A DNA stretch of 64,000 bases from Pseudoxanthomonas japonensis (GTDB lineage: Bacteria > Pseudomonadota > Gammaproteobacteria > Xanthomonadales > Xanthomonadaceae), in contig NZ_PDWW01000008.1 of assembly GCF_010093445.1 (NCBI RefSeq), forward strand, positions 1 to 64,000, given 5' to 3'. Position 1 is the stretch's first letter. Each line of letters starts with the position of its first letter. The notes beneath the pieces were generated by a model that did no database searches, was not told the origin of the DNA, and saw only the letters and a list, made by a program, of their open reading frames with translations. Made by a program: the position numbers and the translations under genes. Positions 31,374-42,586 of this stretch are shown here, one piece after another.

Positions 31374-32528
31374 TCATCCCGCGGACGGCGCTCGTGCTTT
31401 TCCGGGCTGGTACCGATGCCGCAGCGAAAGCCAGGGCGTCTCCCAGTAGCGCCAGCTGAGCTCGGCCAGCACCATGGTCAATACGGCCGTGATGACCCAC
31501 GTGGACAGGATGCCGTCCAAGGGGTCTGAGCCGTGCGCTTCCAATACGCGCTGGGTCCCGATGGCGATCGGGAAATGGAGCAGATACGCCGCGTAGCTGC
31601 GCGCGCCCAGCCACCGCATCACCGGGTTGACGAAGAGCGCCCGCACGATCGGTCCGTTGTCGCGGAATGCCAGCAGCGACAGCAGGCCCGCGCCGAACAC
31701 GATGTTCGCGGTGTAGCCGAACATCTGCACCACCGGGTCGAGCAGCCAGTACTTCCCACGCACGGCCCAGATCACTGCGACGCCCGCGAGACCTGCCAGC
31801 ATGAGGCGGTACGCCCAGCGCGCCAGCACCTCCCGGCCTGCCGCCGAACTGGCGATCAGCGCCAGCAGCGAGCCGGCCGCCAGGTCGTCCAGACGCGTGA
31901 ACAGCAGTACGTAGATGGCGACGCCCGAGAAACCGGTCAGCACCATTGTCACGCGCAGCAGGATGGCCAGGAAAAACAGGCCGATCAGGATCCACCACAG
32001 TCGCCGGACCGGCAGCATCAACACCAGCAGGGGCCACAGCAGGTAGAACTGCTCCTCGACCGCAAGCGACCAGAGGTGCGTGACGGGGCGGAAGTCGCCC
32101 CACCCGTTCCGTGCAACGTAGAAGTTCTGCAGGTACACCCAGAACGACAGGTGCGATTTTTCCGTCATGGCCCTGATGCTGCCGGCTTCCCACACCCACC
32201 ACACCGCGAGCAGCGCCAGCACCAGGTAGTAAGGCGGGAAAATCCGCAACGACCGGCGAAAATAGAACGTGCGCGTGGCATAACGGATACCGCGCATCTG
32301 CAGCAGGATGCCGGTGATCAGGAAGCCGGACAGGATGAAGAACATGTCCACGGCCATCCACGACCACTGCAGGCCCGCATAGGCCAGCCCGAGGACGGAA
32401 GGCAGCGGAAGATGATTCCAGACCTCCAGCACATGCAGCGACAGGATGCACAGGAAGAAGATCCCGCGCGCGCCGTCCAGCGCAATGTAATACCTGCCCT
32501 GTGGTGCAGGACCTGGTGCGGTGCCCAT
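31374..32528 (-). CDS. Acyltransferase 3 family membrane protein
   Basis: This 384-residue integral membrane protein has about ten helices. The family-3 motifs are RYYIALDGARGIF at the N-terminus, DMFFILSGFLITG, FYFRRSLRIFPPYY, and WSLAVEEQFYLLWP. These enzymes move acetyl or other acyl groups across the membrane onto polysaccharides or lipids, such as O-antigen or exopolysaccharide. No glycan genes are adjacent, so the target is unknown. It ends 18 bases from the convergent hflD. Confidence 0.87.
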   Translation of the reverse strand: MGTAPGPAPQGRYYIALDGARGIFFLCILSLHVLEVWNHLPLPSVLGLAYAGLQWSWMAVDMFFILSGFLITGILLQMRGIRYATRTFYFRRSLRIFPPYYLVLALLAVWWVWEAGSIRAMTEKSHLSFWVYLQNFYVARNGWGDFRPVTHLWSLAVEEQFYLLWPLLVLMLPVRRLWWILIGLFFLAILLRVTMVLTGFSGVAIYVLLFTRLDDLAAGSLLALIASSAAGREVLARWAYRLMLAGLAGVAVIWAVRGKYWLLDPVVQMFGYTANIVFGAGLLSLLAFRDNGPIVRALFVNPVMRWLGARSYAAYLLHFPIAIGTQRVLEAHGSDPLDGILSTWVITAVLTMVLAELSWRYWETPWLSLRHRYQPGKARAPSAG

Positions 32529-32623
32529 CTTTTCCCCTGAGGTTCCCCTGCCTCAGGTCACGTAAATTGAGTTCTGAAAAGGACAAGCGGATCGCGCCGG
32601 ACCGCGGCCGGCCCCCAAACGCA

Positions 32624-32650
32624 GACGAGCCCGGCAATGCCGGGCTCGTC
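32624..32650 (-). terminator. Hairpin terminator of acnB
   Basis: GACGAGCCCGG (32624-32634) pairs perfectly with CCGGGCTCGTC (32640-32650) around CAATG, 20 bases after the acnB stop. The following T content is only moderate (GCGTTTG). Confidence 0.7.
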
Positions 32651-32670
32651 GTTGCTGGTGCACCTCGGGG

Positions 32671-35262
32671 TCAGGCCGCGACGGTCTTCGCCACGTCCTG
32701 GTACTCCTCGATCTGGTCGAAGTTCATGTAGCGGTAGATCTCGGCGCCCTTCTCGTTGATCACGCCGATGTCGGCCATGTACTCGGCCTTGGTCGGGATC
32801 TTGCCCAGGCGCGAGCAGATCGCGGCCAGTTCCGCCGAGCCCAGGAACACGTTGGAGTTGCGGCCCAGGCGGTTCGGGAAGTTGCGGGTCGAGGTGGAGA
32901 ACACCGTCGCGCCCTCGCGCACCTGCGCCTGGTTGCCCATGCACAGCGAGCAGCCCGGCATTTCCATGCGCGCGCCGGCGGTGCCGAACGTGCCGTAGAC
33001 GCCTTCCTTGGTCAGCTCCGAGGCGTCCATCTTGGTCGGCGGCGCGACCCACAGGCGGGTCGGGATGTCGCGCTTGCCTTCCAGCAGCTTGGCGGCGGCA
33101 CGGAAGTGGCCGATGTTGGTCATGCACGAACCGATGAACACTTCGTCGATCACCGTTCCGGCGACGTCCGACAGCGTCTTCACGTCGTCCGGATCATTCG
33201 GGCAGGCCAGCAGCGGCTCGTGCACGTCGGCCAGGTCGATGTCGATGATCGCGGCGTACTCGGCGTCGGCATCCGGCTCCAGCAACTGCGGGTCGGCCAG
33301 CCAGGCTTCCATCTTGGCGATGCGGCGGGCCAGCGAACGGGCGTCGGCATAGCCTTCGGCGATCATCCACTTCAGCAGCGTGATGTTGCTGGTCAGGTAC
33401 TCGATGATCGGCTCCTTGTTCAGGCGCACCGTGCAACCGGCGGCCGAGCGTTCGGCCGAGGCGTCGGACAGCTCGAACGCCTGCTCCACCTTCAGGTCCG
33501 GCAGGCCTTCGATCTCGAGGATGCGGCCGGAGAAGATGTTCTTCTTGCACGCCTTGGCCACGGTCAGCAGGCCGGACTTGAGCGCGTAGTACGGAATCGC
33601 GTTGACCAGGTCGCGCAGCGTCACGCCCGGCTGCAGCTCGCCCTTGAAGCGCACCAGCACGGATTCCGGCATGTCCAGCGGCATCACGCCCGTGGCCGCG
33701 GCGAAGGCGACCAGGCCCGAGCCGGCCGGGAACGAGATGCCCACCGGGAAGCGGGTGTGGGAGTCGCCGCCGGTACCGACGGTGTCGGGCAGCAGCATGC
33801 GGTTGAGCCAGCTGTGGATCACGCCGTCGCCCGGACGCAGCGAAATGCCGCCGCGGGTGGAGATGAACTCCGGCAGCGTGTGGTGCGTCTTCACGTCGAC
33901 CGGCTTCGGATAGGCCGCGGTGTGGCAGAAGGACTGCATCACCAGATCGGCGGAGAAACCCAGGCAGGCCAGGTCCTTCAGCTCGTCGCGGGTCATCGGG
34001 CCGGTGGTGTCCTGCGAGCCCACCGAGGTCATCTTCGGTTCGCAGTAGGTGCCCGGACGCACGCCCTGACCTTCCGGCAGGCCACAGGCGCGGCCGACCA
34101 TCTTCTGCGCCAGCGAGAAGCCCTTGCCGCTGTCGACCGGCTGCTGCGGCTGGCGGAACAGGTCCGTCGCCGGCAGCTTCAGCGCTTCGCGCGCCTTCGC
34201 GGTCAGGCCGCGGCCGATGATCAGCGGAATGCGGCCACCGGCGCGCACTTCGTCGAACAGCACGTCGGACTTCACCTGGAACTCGGCGATCACCTGCCCG
34301 TCCTTCAGCGCCTTGCCGTCGTACGGGCGCAGTTCGACCACGTCGCCGTGGTTCATCTGCGACACGTCGAGTTCGATCGGCAGCGCGCCGGCGTCTTCCA
34401 TCGTGTTGTAGAAGATCGGGGCGATCTTGCTGCCCAGGCAGACACCGCCGAAGCGCTTGTTCGGGATGAACGGGATGTCCTCGCCGGTGAACCACAGCAC
34501 GCTGTTGGTCGCCGACTTGCGCGAGGAACCGGTACCGACCACGTCGCCGACATAGGCGACCAGGTGGCCCTTGTCCTTGAGCGACAGGATTTCCTGGATC
34601 GGGCCGCGCTTGCCGTCTTCTTCCGGCAGGAACGGTGCGTCGGGGCGCTTGTTCTTCAGCATCGCCAGCGCGTGCATCGGGATGTCCGGACGCGTGGTGG
34701 CGTCGGGCGCCGGCGACAGGTCGTCGGTATTGGTTTCGCCCGGCACCTTGAACACGGTGATGGTCAGGCTCTGGGGTACTTCCGGCTTGCTGGTGAACCA
34801 CTCGGCGTCGGCCCAGCTCTGCAGCACGGCCTGTGCGTGGGCGTTGCCCGCCTCGGCCTTTTCCTGCACGTCGTGGAAGCTGTCGAACATCAGCAGCGTG
34901 TGCTTCAGGCCTTCGGCGGCGGTCGCGCCCAGGTCGGCGTTGTCCAGCAGTTCGATCAGCGGATGGATGTTGTAGCCGCCCAGCATGGTGCCCAGCAGTT
35001 CGGTCGCGCGCTGTGCGGTGATCAGCGGGGTCTTCTCGGTGCCGAAGGCGACGGCGGCCAGGTACGACGCCTTGACCTTGGCGGCATCGTCCACGCCGGC
35101 GGGGACCCGGTTCGTGATCAGGTCGACCAGGAAGGCCTCTTCGCCGGCCGGCGGGTTCTTCAGCAGCTCGATGACCTCGGCCGTCTGCTGGGCCGACAGC
35201 GGCAGCGGCGGGATGCCCAGCGCGGCGCGCTCGGCTACGTGGTGGCGATAGGCTTCCAACAT
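32671..35262 (-). CDS. acnB: Aconitate hydratase B
   Basis: This 863-residue aconitase of the AcnB class interconverts citrate and isocitrate in the TCA cycle. The N-terminal HEAT-like domain ([21 protein letters not shown]) is followed by the swivel domain, as is special to AcnB. Cluster cysteines are in SCMTNIGH and CSLCMGNQ. In Xanthomonas the neighbouring aconitase of the rpf cluster was named rpfA. It is divergent from acnA, with the PIN/AbrB pair between them. Confidence 0.97.
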   Translation of the reverse strand: MLEAYRHHVAERAALGIPPLPLSAQQTAEVIELLKNPPAGEEAFLVDLITNRVPAGVDDAAKVKASYLAAVAFGTEKTPLITAQRATELLGTMLGGYNIHPLIELLDNADLGATAAEGLKHTLLMFDSFHDVQEKAEAGNAHAQAVLQSWADAEWFTSKPEVPQSLTITVFKVPGETNTDDLSPAPDATTRPDIPMHALAMLKNKRPDAPFLPEEDGKRGPIQEILSLKDKGHLVAYVGDVVGTGSSRKSATNSVLWFTGEDIPFIPNKRFGGVCLGSKIAPIFYNTMEDAGALPIELDVSQMNHGDVVELRPYDGKALKDGQVIAEFQVKSDVLFDEVRAGGRIPLIIGRGLTAKAREALKLPATDLFRQPQQPVDSGKGFSLAQKMVGRACGLPEGQGVRPGTYCEPKMTSVGSQDTTGPMTRDELKDLACLGFSADLVMQSFCHTAAYPKPVDVKTHHTLPEFISTRGGISLRPGDGVIHSWLNRMLLPDTVGTGGDSHTRFPVGISFPAGSGLVAFAAATGVMPLDMPESVLVRFKGELQPGVTLRDLVNAIPYYALKSGLLTVAKACKKNIFSGRILEIEGLPDLKVEQAFELSDASAERSAAGCTVRLNKEPIIEYLTSNITLLKWMIAEGYADARSLARRIAKMEAWLADPQLLEPDADAEYAAIIDIDLADVHEPLLACPNDPDDVKTLSDVAGTVIDEVFIGSCMTNIGHFRAAAKLLEGKRDIPTRLWVAPPTKMDASELTKEGVYGTFGTAGARMEMPGCSLCMGNQAQVREGATVFSTSTRNFPNRLGRNSNVFLGSAELAAICSRLGKIPTKAEYMADIGVINEKGAEIYRYMNFDQIEEYQDVAKTVAA

Positions 35263-35314
35263 GGGTGGCTCCGGTCGTTCGGTGGTGCGGTGGAATGGGA
35301 AAACGGGGTGATGC

Positions 35315-35716
35315 TTATTCGTTCGCGGGCACGATCAGCTTCAGGCCCTTGAAATAATCGCGGTGGAAGGCGGTGTCGAAGGTGATCAGGCCATCGCACT
35401 GCAGCAGCGCGTGCGCGCCGACCAGGAAATCGGAGATCGGTCGCGCCTCGCCGTCGCGCTGGCGATGCCGGCGTTGCATCTCGCCCGCACGCAGCGCGGA
35501 CTTGGCCTCGACGGCGCTGAAGTGGACGCCCATCTCTTCCAATGCGGCCAAGGCGTCGGCGCCGTTGCGCAGGGAGGCGCACAACTGCGCCAGCGCGGCA
35601 TCGCAGACGACCACGCGGCCACTGCCCAGGCTCTGGCGCAGCCCGGCTTCGACCGCATCGGCGCGCGCGCCATCGGTCAGCAACTCGATCAGGACGGGAG
35701 CGTCGACGGCGATCAT
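35315..35716 (-). CDS. PIN-domain toxin (VapC-like)
   Basis: This 133-residue PIN-fold protein is a likely site-specific RNase. The conserved acidic positions appear as Asp5 in [13 protein letters not shown], the [11 protein letters not shown] aspartate and the [10 protein letters not shown] aspartates. The usual Glu near residue 45 is not obvious (CDAALAQL). It overlaps the antitoxin gene by 4 bases (ATGA). Confidence 0.82.
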   Translation of the reverse strand: MIAVDAPVLIELLTDGARADAVEAGLRQSLGSGRVVVCDAALAQLCASLRNGADALAALEEMGVHFSAVEAKSALRAGEMQRRHRQRDGEARPISDFLVGAHALLQCDGLITFDTAFHRDYFKGLKLIVPANE

Positions 35717-35919
35717 TCGTTCGTGGCGCCCGGCGTGCCGTCGGCATCAAGGGCGAACTTGCCGCGCACGCGCGAAATCGCGTCGTCGACGCTCTTCCGC
35801 AACACGATGCGGCTACCTTCCAGTTCGACCTTCAGTACGCTGCCCTTGGTCAGGCCCAGCGCATCGCGCACGGCCTTCGGCAGGGTGATCTGGCCGCGCT
35901 CGGCAACGGTGGCTTCCAT
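35713..35919 (-). CDS. AbrB/MazE-family antitoxin
   Basis: This 68-residue protein has a SpoVT-AbrB DNA-binding swapped-hairpin domain (TVAERGQITLPKAVRDALGL) and a C-terminal toxin-binding tail (ISRVRGKFALD). It precedes and overlaps the PIN toxin, the standard order. An AAGAGGG ribosome binding site is present. Its own promoter, with an inverted repeat over the -10 element, lies just upstream and suggests autoregulation. Confidence 0.85.
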   Translation of the reverse strand: MEATVAERGQITLPKAVRDALGLTKGSVLKVELEGSRIVLRKSVDDAISRVRGKFALDADGTPGATNE

Positions 35920-35934
35920 CAGCGGGCCCTCTTG

Positions 35935-35975
35935 AGTATGGAGGAATTATACATACTTTACTTGGCATACCCCAA
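35935..35975 (-). promoter_or_regulatory. Promoter and operator of the toxin-antitoxin operon
   Basis: On the minus strand, TTGGGG (35975-35970) and a perfect TATAAT (35951-35946) are separated by 18 bases. Transcription would start near 35939, about 20 bases before the antitoxin ATG. An inverted repeat, AGTATG at 35935-35940 and CATACT at 35952-35957, brackets the -10 element. It is a natural operator for the AbrB-type antitoxin. Confidence 0.72.
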
Positions 35976-36132
35976 CTTAGAGGCCTACCATCGTGCGGGT
36001 TGCCTGCCCCTTTGGTCGGATCACCGCCGTCTCACTCATGACGGATAATCCGGGCAAGCCTCGACAAGACACGCAGCGCCGGCCGCTTATGCTCGTGCCC
36101 TGCCCCTTCCCCCAGCTACAGGAGCCTCCGCG

Positions 36133-38898
36133 ATGAGTGATTCCTTCGCCACCCGCCGTTCCCTGGACATCAACGGCACGTCCTACACCTACTACAGCCT
36201 GCCGGTCCTGGCCGAACGGCTGGATCCGAAGGGGGGCTTCGCCCGCCTGCCCTACTCCATGAAGATCCTGCTGGAGAACCTGCTGCGCTGCGAGGACGGC
36301 GTGACGGTCCTGCCGGAGCACATCCAGGCCGTCGCCAATTGGGAAGCGGCCAAGGAGCCGGATACCGAGATCGCGTTCATGCCGGCGCGCGTGGTGCTGC
36401 AGGACTTCACCGGCGTGCCCTGCGTGGTCGACCTGGCCGCGATGCGCGACGCCGTGGTCAAGCTGGGCGGCAGCCCGGACCAGATCAACCCGCTGATCCC
36501 GTCGGAGCTGGTGATCGACCACTCGGTGCAGGTGGACGTGTTCGGCAGCCCCGATGCGCTGGACCTCAACGGCAAGATCGAATTCGACCGCAACAAGGAA
36601 CGCTACGGCTTCCTGCGCTGGGGCCAGAAGGCGTTCGACAACTTCAAGGTGGTGCCGCCGAACACCGGCATCGTCCACCAGGTGAACCTGGAAAACCTTG
36701 CCCGCGTGGTGATGACCGGCGAGAAGGACGGGCAGGCCATCGCCTACCCCGACACCGTGTTCGGTACCGACAGCCACACCACGATGATCAACGGCATCGG
36801 TGTGCTGGGCTGGGGCGTGGGCGGCATCGAGGCCGAGGCCGCGATGCTGGGCCAGCCGTCGTCGATGCTGATTCCGCAGGTGGTCGGCTTCAAGCTGACC
36901 GGCAAGCTGCCGGAAGGCGCCACCGCCACCGACCTGGTGCTGACGGTCACCCAGATGCTGCGCAAGCTGGGCGTGGTGGGCAAGTTCGTCGAGTTCTACG
37001 GCGACGGCCTGCAGCACCTGCCGCTGGCCGACCGCGCCACCATCGGCAACATGGCGCCGGAGTACGGCGCGACCTGCGGCATCTTCCCGATCGACCACGA
37101 ATCGTTGAACTACCTGCGACTGTCCGGCCGCAGCGAGGAACAGATCGCGCTGGTCGAGGCCTACGCGAAGGCACAGGGCCTCTGGCACACGCCCGAGAGT
37201 CCGCACGCCGAGTACAGCGCCACGCTGCACCTGGACATGGGCGACGTGAAGCCGTCGCTGGCCGGCCCCAAGCGCCCGCAGGACCGCGTGCTGCTGCAGG
37301 ATGTGAAGCAGAACTTCCGCGACAACCTGGTGCCGTTCGCCGATGCGCGCCGCAAGCGCATCGATCTGGTACAGGAAGACCGCCTGAAGAACGAAGGCGG
37401 CGGGGGTACGGCCGTCGGCGCACAGGAAGCCTCTCGCGAATCCGCACCCGATAGCGGCACCAAGAAACTGCGCGACGGCGACGTGGTGATCGCCGCCATC
37501 ACCTCATGCACCAACACCTCGAACCCGGCCGTCATGCTGGGCGCCGGTCTGCTCGCCCGCAATGCGGTCGCCAAAGGGCTGAAGGCGCAGCCGTGGGTGA
37601 AGACCTCGCTCGGCCCGGGCTCGCGCGTGGTGACCGATTACCTCGAAAAGGCCGGCGTGCTCGACGACCTGGAGAAGCTCGGCTTCTACGTGGTCGGCTA
37701 CGGCTGCACCACCTGTATCGGGAACTCCGGCCCGCTGCCGGACGACGTGTCGGCGGCGATCGCGGCCGACGATCTGGTCGCGGCATCCGTGCTGTCCGGC
37801 AACCGCAACTTCGAGGGCCGCGTGCATCCCGAAGTGAAGATGAACTACCTGGCCAGCCCGCCCTTGGTGGTGGCCTATGCCATCGCCGGCACCACCGACA
37901 TCGACCTGACCACCGAACCGCTGGGCACCGGCAGCGATGGCAAGCCTGTCTTCCTGAAAGACATCTGGCCGACCAACAAGGAGATCGGCGACTTCATCGC
38001 CCGCACGGTGGGGCCGGAGATGTTCGCCAAGAACTATGCCGACGTGTTCAAGGGCGATTCGCGCTGGAACACCATCGCCTCGCCCGATGGCGACCTGTAC
38101 GCCTGGGATGGCGACTCGACCTACATCAAGAACCCGCCCTACTTCGACGGCATGTCGATGGAGGTCGGCAGCATCGACGACGTCCACGGTGCGCGCGTGC
38201 TCGGCCTGTTCAGCGATTCGATCACGACCGACCACATCTCGCCGGCCGGCAACATCAAGAAGGACTCGCCCGCGGGTCGCTTCCTGATCTCGCGCGGTGT
38301 GCAGCCTGCGGACTTCAACAGCTACGGCAGCCGCCGCGGCAACGACGACGTGATGGTGCGCGGTACCTTTGCCAACATCCGCATCAAGAACCTGATGTTC
38401 GGCGGCGAGGAAGGCGGCAACACGCTCTACTTCGGCAGCACGCCGCCGGAGAAGATGTCCATCTACGACGCCTCGATGAAGTACCAGGCCGAGGGCGTGC
38501 CGCTGGTCGTCATTGCCGGCAAGGAGTACGGCACCGGCTCATCGCGCGACTGGGCAGCCAAGGGCACCAACCTGCTGGGCGTGAAGGCGGTGATCGCGGA
38601 AAGCTTCGAGCGCATCCACCGCTCCAACCTGGTCGGCATGGGTGTGCTGCCGCTGCAGTTCAACGACGGGGACAACGCGCAGTCGCTGGGCCTCGACGGC
38701 TCGGAGGTTTTCGATGTCACCGGGTTGCAGGACGGCGCCTCGAAAGTCGCCAAGGTCACGGCGCGCAAGGCCGACGGCAAGACCGTCGAGTTCCAGGTCA
38801 AGGTGCTCATGCTGACGCCGAAGGAAGTCGACTACTTCCGCCACGGCGGCCTGCTGCACTACGTGCTCCGCCAGCTGGCTGCACGCAAGACCGCCTGA
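36133..38898 (+). CDS. acnA: Aconitate hydratase A
   Basis: This 921-residue aconitase is of the AcnA/IRP class. Cluster cysteines are in [10 protein letters not shown] and [10 protein letters not shown]. The swivel domain lies at the C-terminus ([13 protein letters not shown]). About 25 extra Gly/Ala/Ser-rich residues (from near residue 419) form a linker before the cluster motif and make it longer than E. coli AcnA. An AGGAG ribosome binding site lies before the ATG. Confidence 0.97.
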   Translation: MSDSFATRRSLDINGTSYTYYSLPVLAERLDPKGGFARLPYSMKILLENLLRCEDGVTVLPEHIQAVANWEAAKEPDTEIAFMPARVVLQDFTGVPCVVDLAAMRDAVVKLGGSPDQINPLIPSELVIDHSVQVDVFGSPDALDLNGKIEFDRNKERYGFLRWGQKAFDNFKVVPPNTGIVHQVNLENLARVVMTGEKDGQAIAYPDTVFGTDSHTTMINGIGVLGWGVGGIEAEAAMLGQPSSMLIPQVVGFKLTGKLPEGATATDLVLTVTQMLRKLGVVGKFVEFYGDGLQHLPLADRATIGNMAPEYGATCGIFPIDHESLNYLRLSGRSEEQIALVEAYAKAQGLWHTPESPHAEYSATLHLDMGDVKPSLAGPKRPQDRVLLQDVKQNFRDNLVPFADARRKRIDLVQEDRLKNEGGGGTAVGAQEASRESAPDSGTKKLRDGDVVIAAITSCTNTSNPAVMLGAGLLARNAVAKGLKAQPWVKTSLGPGSRVVTDYLEKAGVLDDLEKLGFYVVGYGCTTCIGNSGPLPDDVSAAIAADDLVAASVLSGNRNFEGRVHPEVKMNYLASPPLVVAYAIAGTTDIDLTTEPLGTGSDGKPVFLKDIWPTNKEIGDFIARTVGPEMFAKNYADVFKGDSRWNTIASPDGDLYAWDGDSTYIKNPPYFDGMSMEVGSIDDVHGARVLGLFSDSITTDHISPAGNIKKDSPAGRFLISRGVQPADFNSYGSRRGNDDVMVRGTFANIRIKNLMFGGEEGGNTLYFGSTPPEKMSIYDASMKYQAEGVPLVVIAGKEYGTGSSRDWAAKGTNLLGVKAVIAESFERIHRSNLVGMGVLPLQFNDGDNAQSLGLDGSEVFDVTGLQDGASKVAKVTARKADGKTVEFQVKVLMLTPKEVDYFRHGGLLHYVLRQLAARKTA

Positions 38899-38918
38899 GA
38901 AGCGGAGAGCGGAATGCA

Positions 38919-38952
38919 AAGAAGAAGGCCGCCCGAGGGCGGCCTTCTTCTT
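38919..38952 (+). terminator. Hairpin terminator of acnA
   Basis: AAGAAGAAGGCCGCCC (38919-38934) pairs with GGGCGGCCTTCTTCTT (38937-38952), a stem of about 15 bp. It starts 20 bases after the acnA stop, and its A-rich and T-rich ends let it work in both directions. The S9 peptidase gene ends just beyond it. Confidence 0.85.
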
Positions 38953-38965
38953 CAACAACGCACGC

Positions 38966-41425
38966 TCATCGATCCGCTGTGGCGGGTGCGGATCCGCCGC
39001 CCTGCCCCTTGTGCTTGACGTAGCGTTCCAGCCACTGGTCCTGCTCCCACAGCAGATGCAGGATCGATTCCTTCGCTGCATAGCCGTGGCTTTCCTTCGG
39101 CAGCAGCACCAGCCGCGTCGGCGCGCCAAAGCCCTTCAGCGCATTGAAGTAGCGCTCGCTCTGCATCGTGAACGTGCCGGAGTTGTTGTCCGCTTCACCG
39201 TGCACGAGCAGCAGGGGCGTCTTCATCTTGTCCACGTGCATGAAGGGCGACATGCCGTTGTACACCTCTGGCGCCTCCCAGTAGTTGCGCTCTTCCTGCT
39301 GGAAGCCGAACGGCGTCAGCGTACGGTTGTAGGCGCCGCTGCGCGCGATACCGGCGGCGAACAGGTCCGAGTGCGTCAGCAGGTTCGCGGTCATGAAGGC
39401 ACCGTAGGAGTGCCCGCCCACCGCCACGCGCGTGCGGTCGATGTAGCCCAGCGCATCCACGGCATCGATCGCCGCCTTCGCGTTCGCCACCAGTTGGGTG
39501 ACGAAGGAGTCGTTCGGCTCCTCCTTGCCCTCGCCGACGATCGGGAACGCGGCGTCGTCGAGTACCGCGTAGCCGCGTGTCACCCAGTAGATCGGCGAAC
39601 CGTAGCTCGGGAAGATGAACTCGTTCGGGTTCGTGGTGTTCTGGCCCGCGCTGTCGCGGTCCTTGTACTCGGCCGGATAGGCCCACATCACCAGCGGCAG
39701 TTTCTGCGACTTCGTCGTGTGGTCGTAGCCCGCCGGCAGATAAAGCGTGCCGGTCAGCGGCAGGCCGTCGGCACGCGTATAGGTCAGGACTTCCTTGTGC
39801 ACGCCCTGCAGGCCCTTGAACGGATTCCCGAAGCGCGTCACCGGTACCGGCGCGATGCGCTGCTTGAGATGGCGGATGTAGTAGTTCGGGAATTCGGTCG
39901 GCGACTCCAGCCGCACAAGCACGGTGCCCGCCTCCGGATCCAGCAGGGCCTGGATCGCTTCCTTCTGCCCGGTCAGGCGCGAGGTATACACGCGCTCCTT
40001 CCTGCCGGTCGCCAGATCCATGCGGTCGATGAAGGGGAACTGGCCCTCCGGGGTGAAGCCGTCGCCGATCAGGTGCGCCTGGCCGTCGTCCAGCGCCAGC
40101 ACGCGCTGGCCCGCCGCGTTGCGACGGGTCTCGAACTCACCCGGATCGCTGTACTGGTCCTGGTAGTTGCGGCTGGCGAGTTCGCGCAGCGGCTCACCGG
40201 CTTGCGATGGATCGAACAGGTAGGTGCGCGTGTTGCGCGTGTTCCACCAGTAGTCGGTGACGATGGCATGGCGATCATCGCCCCACAGCACGCCCTGCAC
40301 GCGATCGATGGTCTTGAAGATCGTGCGCGGCGCCGCGGTGAACGGCGCTTCCCAGGCGTAGGCTTCGTCACGGAACGGCACGTCCACCGACGGGTCGCCC
40401 TTGTCCAGCGCCTCCACCCACACCAGCGTCGCCGGCTGGTCCGCGCGCCATTCGATATCGCGCCGACCCGCGCGCACGGCCATGAAGCCTTTCGGCAGGT
40501 TCTCGGCGAGCGGCGCGTCGACGACCGTCACGACCGGCTTTCCGGTGGTCTCCACGACGTCGGCGCTGAACGGGAAACGGCTGTAGGGCACCAGATACGA
40601 GAACGGCTTCTTCAGCGTCCGCAGCAATACATAGCGACCGTCCGGCGAGAACGACTCGCCGGTGTACATGCCGGCGCCGCGCCACAGCGTCGCACGGCCC
40701 TTCAACGGCACGCGATGGAGTTCGGATGTCGCCAGCACGGCGAAGTTCGCTTCGTCCTGCGGGTTCTTCAGCAGGTCCTGGTAGGTGCGGTTCTGCGCCC
40801 TGCTGCCATCGCTGACGGACACGGTGGGGCCGGTCGGCACCTGGCGCGAGGTGTCGACCAGCGCAGGACGTTGCGCGGGCAGCATGCGCACCAGCAGCGC
40901 CTGGTTGTCGCGGAACCAGGTGAGCGGATTGCCGGCGTTGCCATTCACGCGCGCCTCGGTAAGCCGCGTGGCGCGCGCGGAGGCCAGTTCCAGCACCCAC
41001 ACTTCCACGCCGGTGCGCGTGGTGTGGGTGAAGGCGAGCCGCGTTTCATCGGGCGACCAGACGAAGTTGGCCAGGCGCGGCGCGGCCGGCAGGCCGGTCA
41101 CCTGCAGCGGGCTGCTTCCCGCAAGCTCCTGTACCTGCAGGTTGTTGAAGTAGGTGGCCGTGCTGGCGATGTTGGTGCGCGGATTGACCCGCAGGCCACC
41201 CAGCCGCAGCTCCTCGTCGGACAGTTCCGCCAGCGACTTGAACGCATCGCGATAGAACAGCACCAGCCGCGTCTTGCGGCTGTCGGTCACCACGCTGGGC
41301 GGTCGCTGCACGTCCGCCAGTTGCAGGATCTCCGCAGGCGGCGTCTGGTAAGGCAGCGCGTCCTGCGCGAGGGCGGTGCCGGCGGCCAGCCATAGGCACG
41401 CCAGGAGTGTCCAGCGAATCGACAT
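38966..41425 (-). CDS. S9-family serine peptidase (glutamyl-endopeptidase-like)
   Basis: This 819-residue protein has a signal peptide (about 1-20, ending ALAQ), an N-terminal beta-propeller, and a C-terminal alpha/beta-hydrolase domain. The catalytic triad is visible as Ser in GGHSYGAFM, Asp in HGEADNNSG and His in ESHGYAAKE. This is the type of the prolyl-oligopeptidase clan often called glutamyl endopeptidase. It is presumably periplasmic. The start at 41425 is set by the signal peptide; the frame is open further upstream without coding character. Confidence 0.88.
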   Translation of the reverse strand: MSIRWTLLACLWLAAGTALAQDALPYQTPPAEILQLADVQRPPSVVTDSRKTRLVLFYRDAFKSLAELSDEELRLGGLRVNPRTNIASTATYFNNLQVQELAGSSPLQVTGLPAAPRLANFVWSPDETRLAFTHTTRTGVEVWVLELASARATRLTEARVNGNAGNPLTWFRDNQALLVRMLPAQRPALVDTSRQVPTGPTVSVSDGSRAQNRTYQDLLKNPQDEANFAVLATSELHRVPLKGRATLWRGAGMYTGESFSPDGRYVLLRTLKKPFSYLVPYSRFPFSADVVETTGKPVVTVVDAPLAENLPKGFMAVRAGRRDIEWRADQPATLVWVEALDKGDPSVDVPFRDEAYAWEAPFTAAPRTIFKTIDRVQGVLWGDDRHAIVTDYWWNTRNTRTYLFDPSQAGEPLRELASRNYQDQYSDPGEFETRRNAAGQRVLALDDGQAHLIGDGFTPEGQFPFIDRMDLATGRKERVYTSRLTGQKEAIQALLDPEAGTVLVRLESPTEFPNYYIRHLKQRIAPVPVTRFGNPFKGLQGVHKEVLTYTRADGLPLTGTLYLPAGYDHTTKSQKLPLVMWAYPAEYKDRDSAGQNTTNPNEFIFPSYGSPIYWVTRGYAVLDDAAFPIVGEGKEEPNDSFVTQLVANAKAAIDAVDALGYIDRTRVAVGGHSYGAFMTANLLTHSDLFAAGIARSGAYNRTLTPFGFQQEERNYWEAPEVYNGMSPFMHVDKMKTPLLLVHGEADNNSGTFTMQSERYFNALKGFGAPTRLVLLPKESHGYAAKESILHLLWEQDQWLERYVKHKGQGGGSAPATADR

Positions 41426-41560
41426 GGAGGTGTTCCCCTGTTGGATATCCCGATGATCCCGTCCCTGTCGCGCCACGGCAACCCGACCGGTTGCCGGTTC
41501 CGTGCTTTCCCTGCGTTGCGGGTCATGAAGGCCTTCTTCCGGAGGCCATGGGGAACGGCC

Positions 41561-42031
41561 ATGAACCGACGTATCCCGCGTTTGCCTGCGCAGTGCGCCG
41601 GACTGTGCGTTGGGGTGCTGATCGCCACCAGCGGCATCGCGGCACCACCCGCGGCGGACCAGGCGAAACGGATCGCCGAGCAGTTCGTCACCGGCAAGCA
41701 GCCCGATGGACAGGAGAGTTACGAAGCGACGGAGGTGGTCACCAGCGACTTGAACGGCGACGGTCAGGATGAAATCGTCGTGCTGTGGACCCTGTATGGC
41801 CCGACCTACTGGAACCATGGCGTCGCCGTGCTTGAAAAACAGGGAGCGCGCTATGTCCCCGCCGGCGAAACACAGGATGCGCTCGGACTCGTGGAAGGGA
41901 TGACCGTCGCGGATGGCATCATCCAGCTGAAGACGAAATGGCCCGGCCCCAACGATGCACGCTGCTGCCCCACCGTGGCCAAGACGCTGCGTTATCGATG
42001 GACGCCAGGGAAGCTCACACCGGCGAAGTGA
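41561..42031 (+). CDS. Secreted protein with an FG-GAP/VCBS-like calcium site
   Basis: This 156-residue protein has a signal peptide (cleavage after SGIA, about residue 28). DLNGDGQDEIVVLWTLYG is a calcium-binding-like turn of the FG-GAP/VCBS kind, in a predicted beta-rich mature domain. In-frame ATGs at 41441 and 41525 give longer, implausible N-termini. It is divergent from the S9 peptidase and convergent with the lipoprotein gene. Function unknown. Confidence 0.6.
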   Translation: MNRRIPRLPAQCAGLCVGVLIATSGIAAPPAADQAKRIAEQFVTGKQPDGQESYEATEVVTSDLNGDGQDEIVVLWTLYGPTYWNHGVAVLEKQGARYVPAGETQDALGLVEGMTVADGIIQLKTKWPGPNDARCCPTVAKTLRYRWTPGKLTPAK

Positions 42032-42472
42032 TCACTGCCCGCGCCGCCAGCGGGCGTGGTACACGCGCCAGTCGCCATCCTCGCGTCGCCATGCCGTCGT
42101 GACGCGATAGGTGCCGGCCTGGTTCGGCAGCAGGCGTCCGCTGCTGGAGGTCAGCAGCACGTCGAACGCGACCTCCGCGTTCTCGCCATCCACCCTCACG
42201 TCGAGCGGCCCGGTGGTGGCGCCGATGCGCGCATTCATCAGCGTGTGCGCACGGATCATGTTGTGCAACGCAGCACGATCGAGCCCGTCCTCACCCGTGA
42301 AATCGGGACTGACGCCCTCGATGAAATCGCCCGCCTTGCCGGCCTCCACCGCTGCCTGCATCGCATCGAACTGCTGCCGCAACTGCGCTTCCGGCGTACC
42401 GCCGGCACAGGCAACCAGCGCCAGCATGCAGGCGAACAGGCAACCACGCGCGATGAACCCGGTCTTCCTCAT
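42032..42472 (-). CDS. Lipoprotein with NTF2-like domain
   Basis: This 146-residue protein has a lipobox (LVAC, cysteine near residue 22). A domain of the NTF2/SnoaL-like shape follows (LRQQFDAMQAAVEAGKAGDFIEGV, ending in GDWRVYHARWRRG). GAAGG lies 6 bases before the ATG at 42472. It is divergent from rpfB. Function unknown; similar small lipoproteins are common in the family. Confidence 0.62.
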   Translation of the reverse strand: MRKTGFIARGCLFACMLALVACAGGTPEAQLRQQFDAMQAAVEAGKAGDFIEGVSPDFTGEDGLDRAALHNMIRAHTLMNARIGATTGPLDVRVDGENAEVAFDVLLTSSSGRLLPNQAGTYRVTTAWRREDGDWRVYHARWRRGQ

Positions 42473-42586
42473 CGAAACCTTCGCCTTTTCCATCCGGAAC
42501 GGTATGCTCCCGACAGGCGCCATCTCCGGCGTTTGCCCATTGAACGCCGCGAGGCGACCCGAAGACCCTGGGGAGGGATTGGAACG

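Noticed and set aside
33106-35352. Long plus-strand frame opposite acnB
   Set aside because: Antisense shadow rich in Arg, His and Gln; acnB is unmistakable on the other strand.
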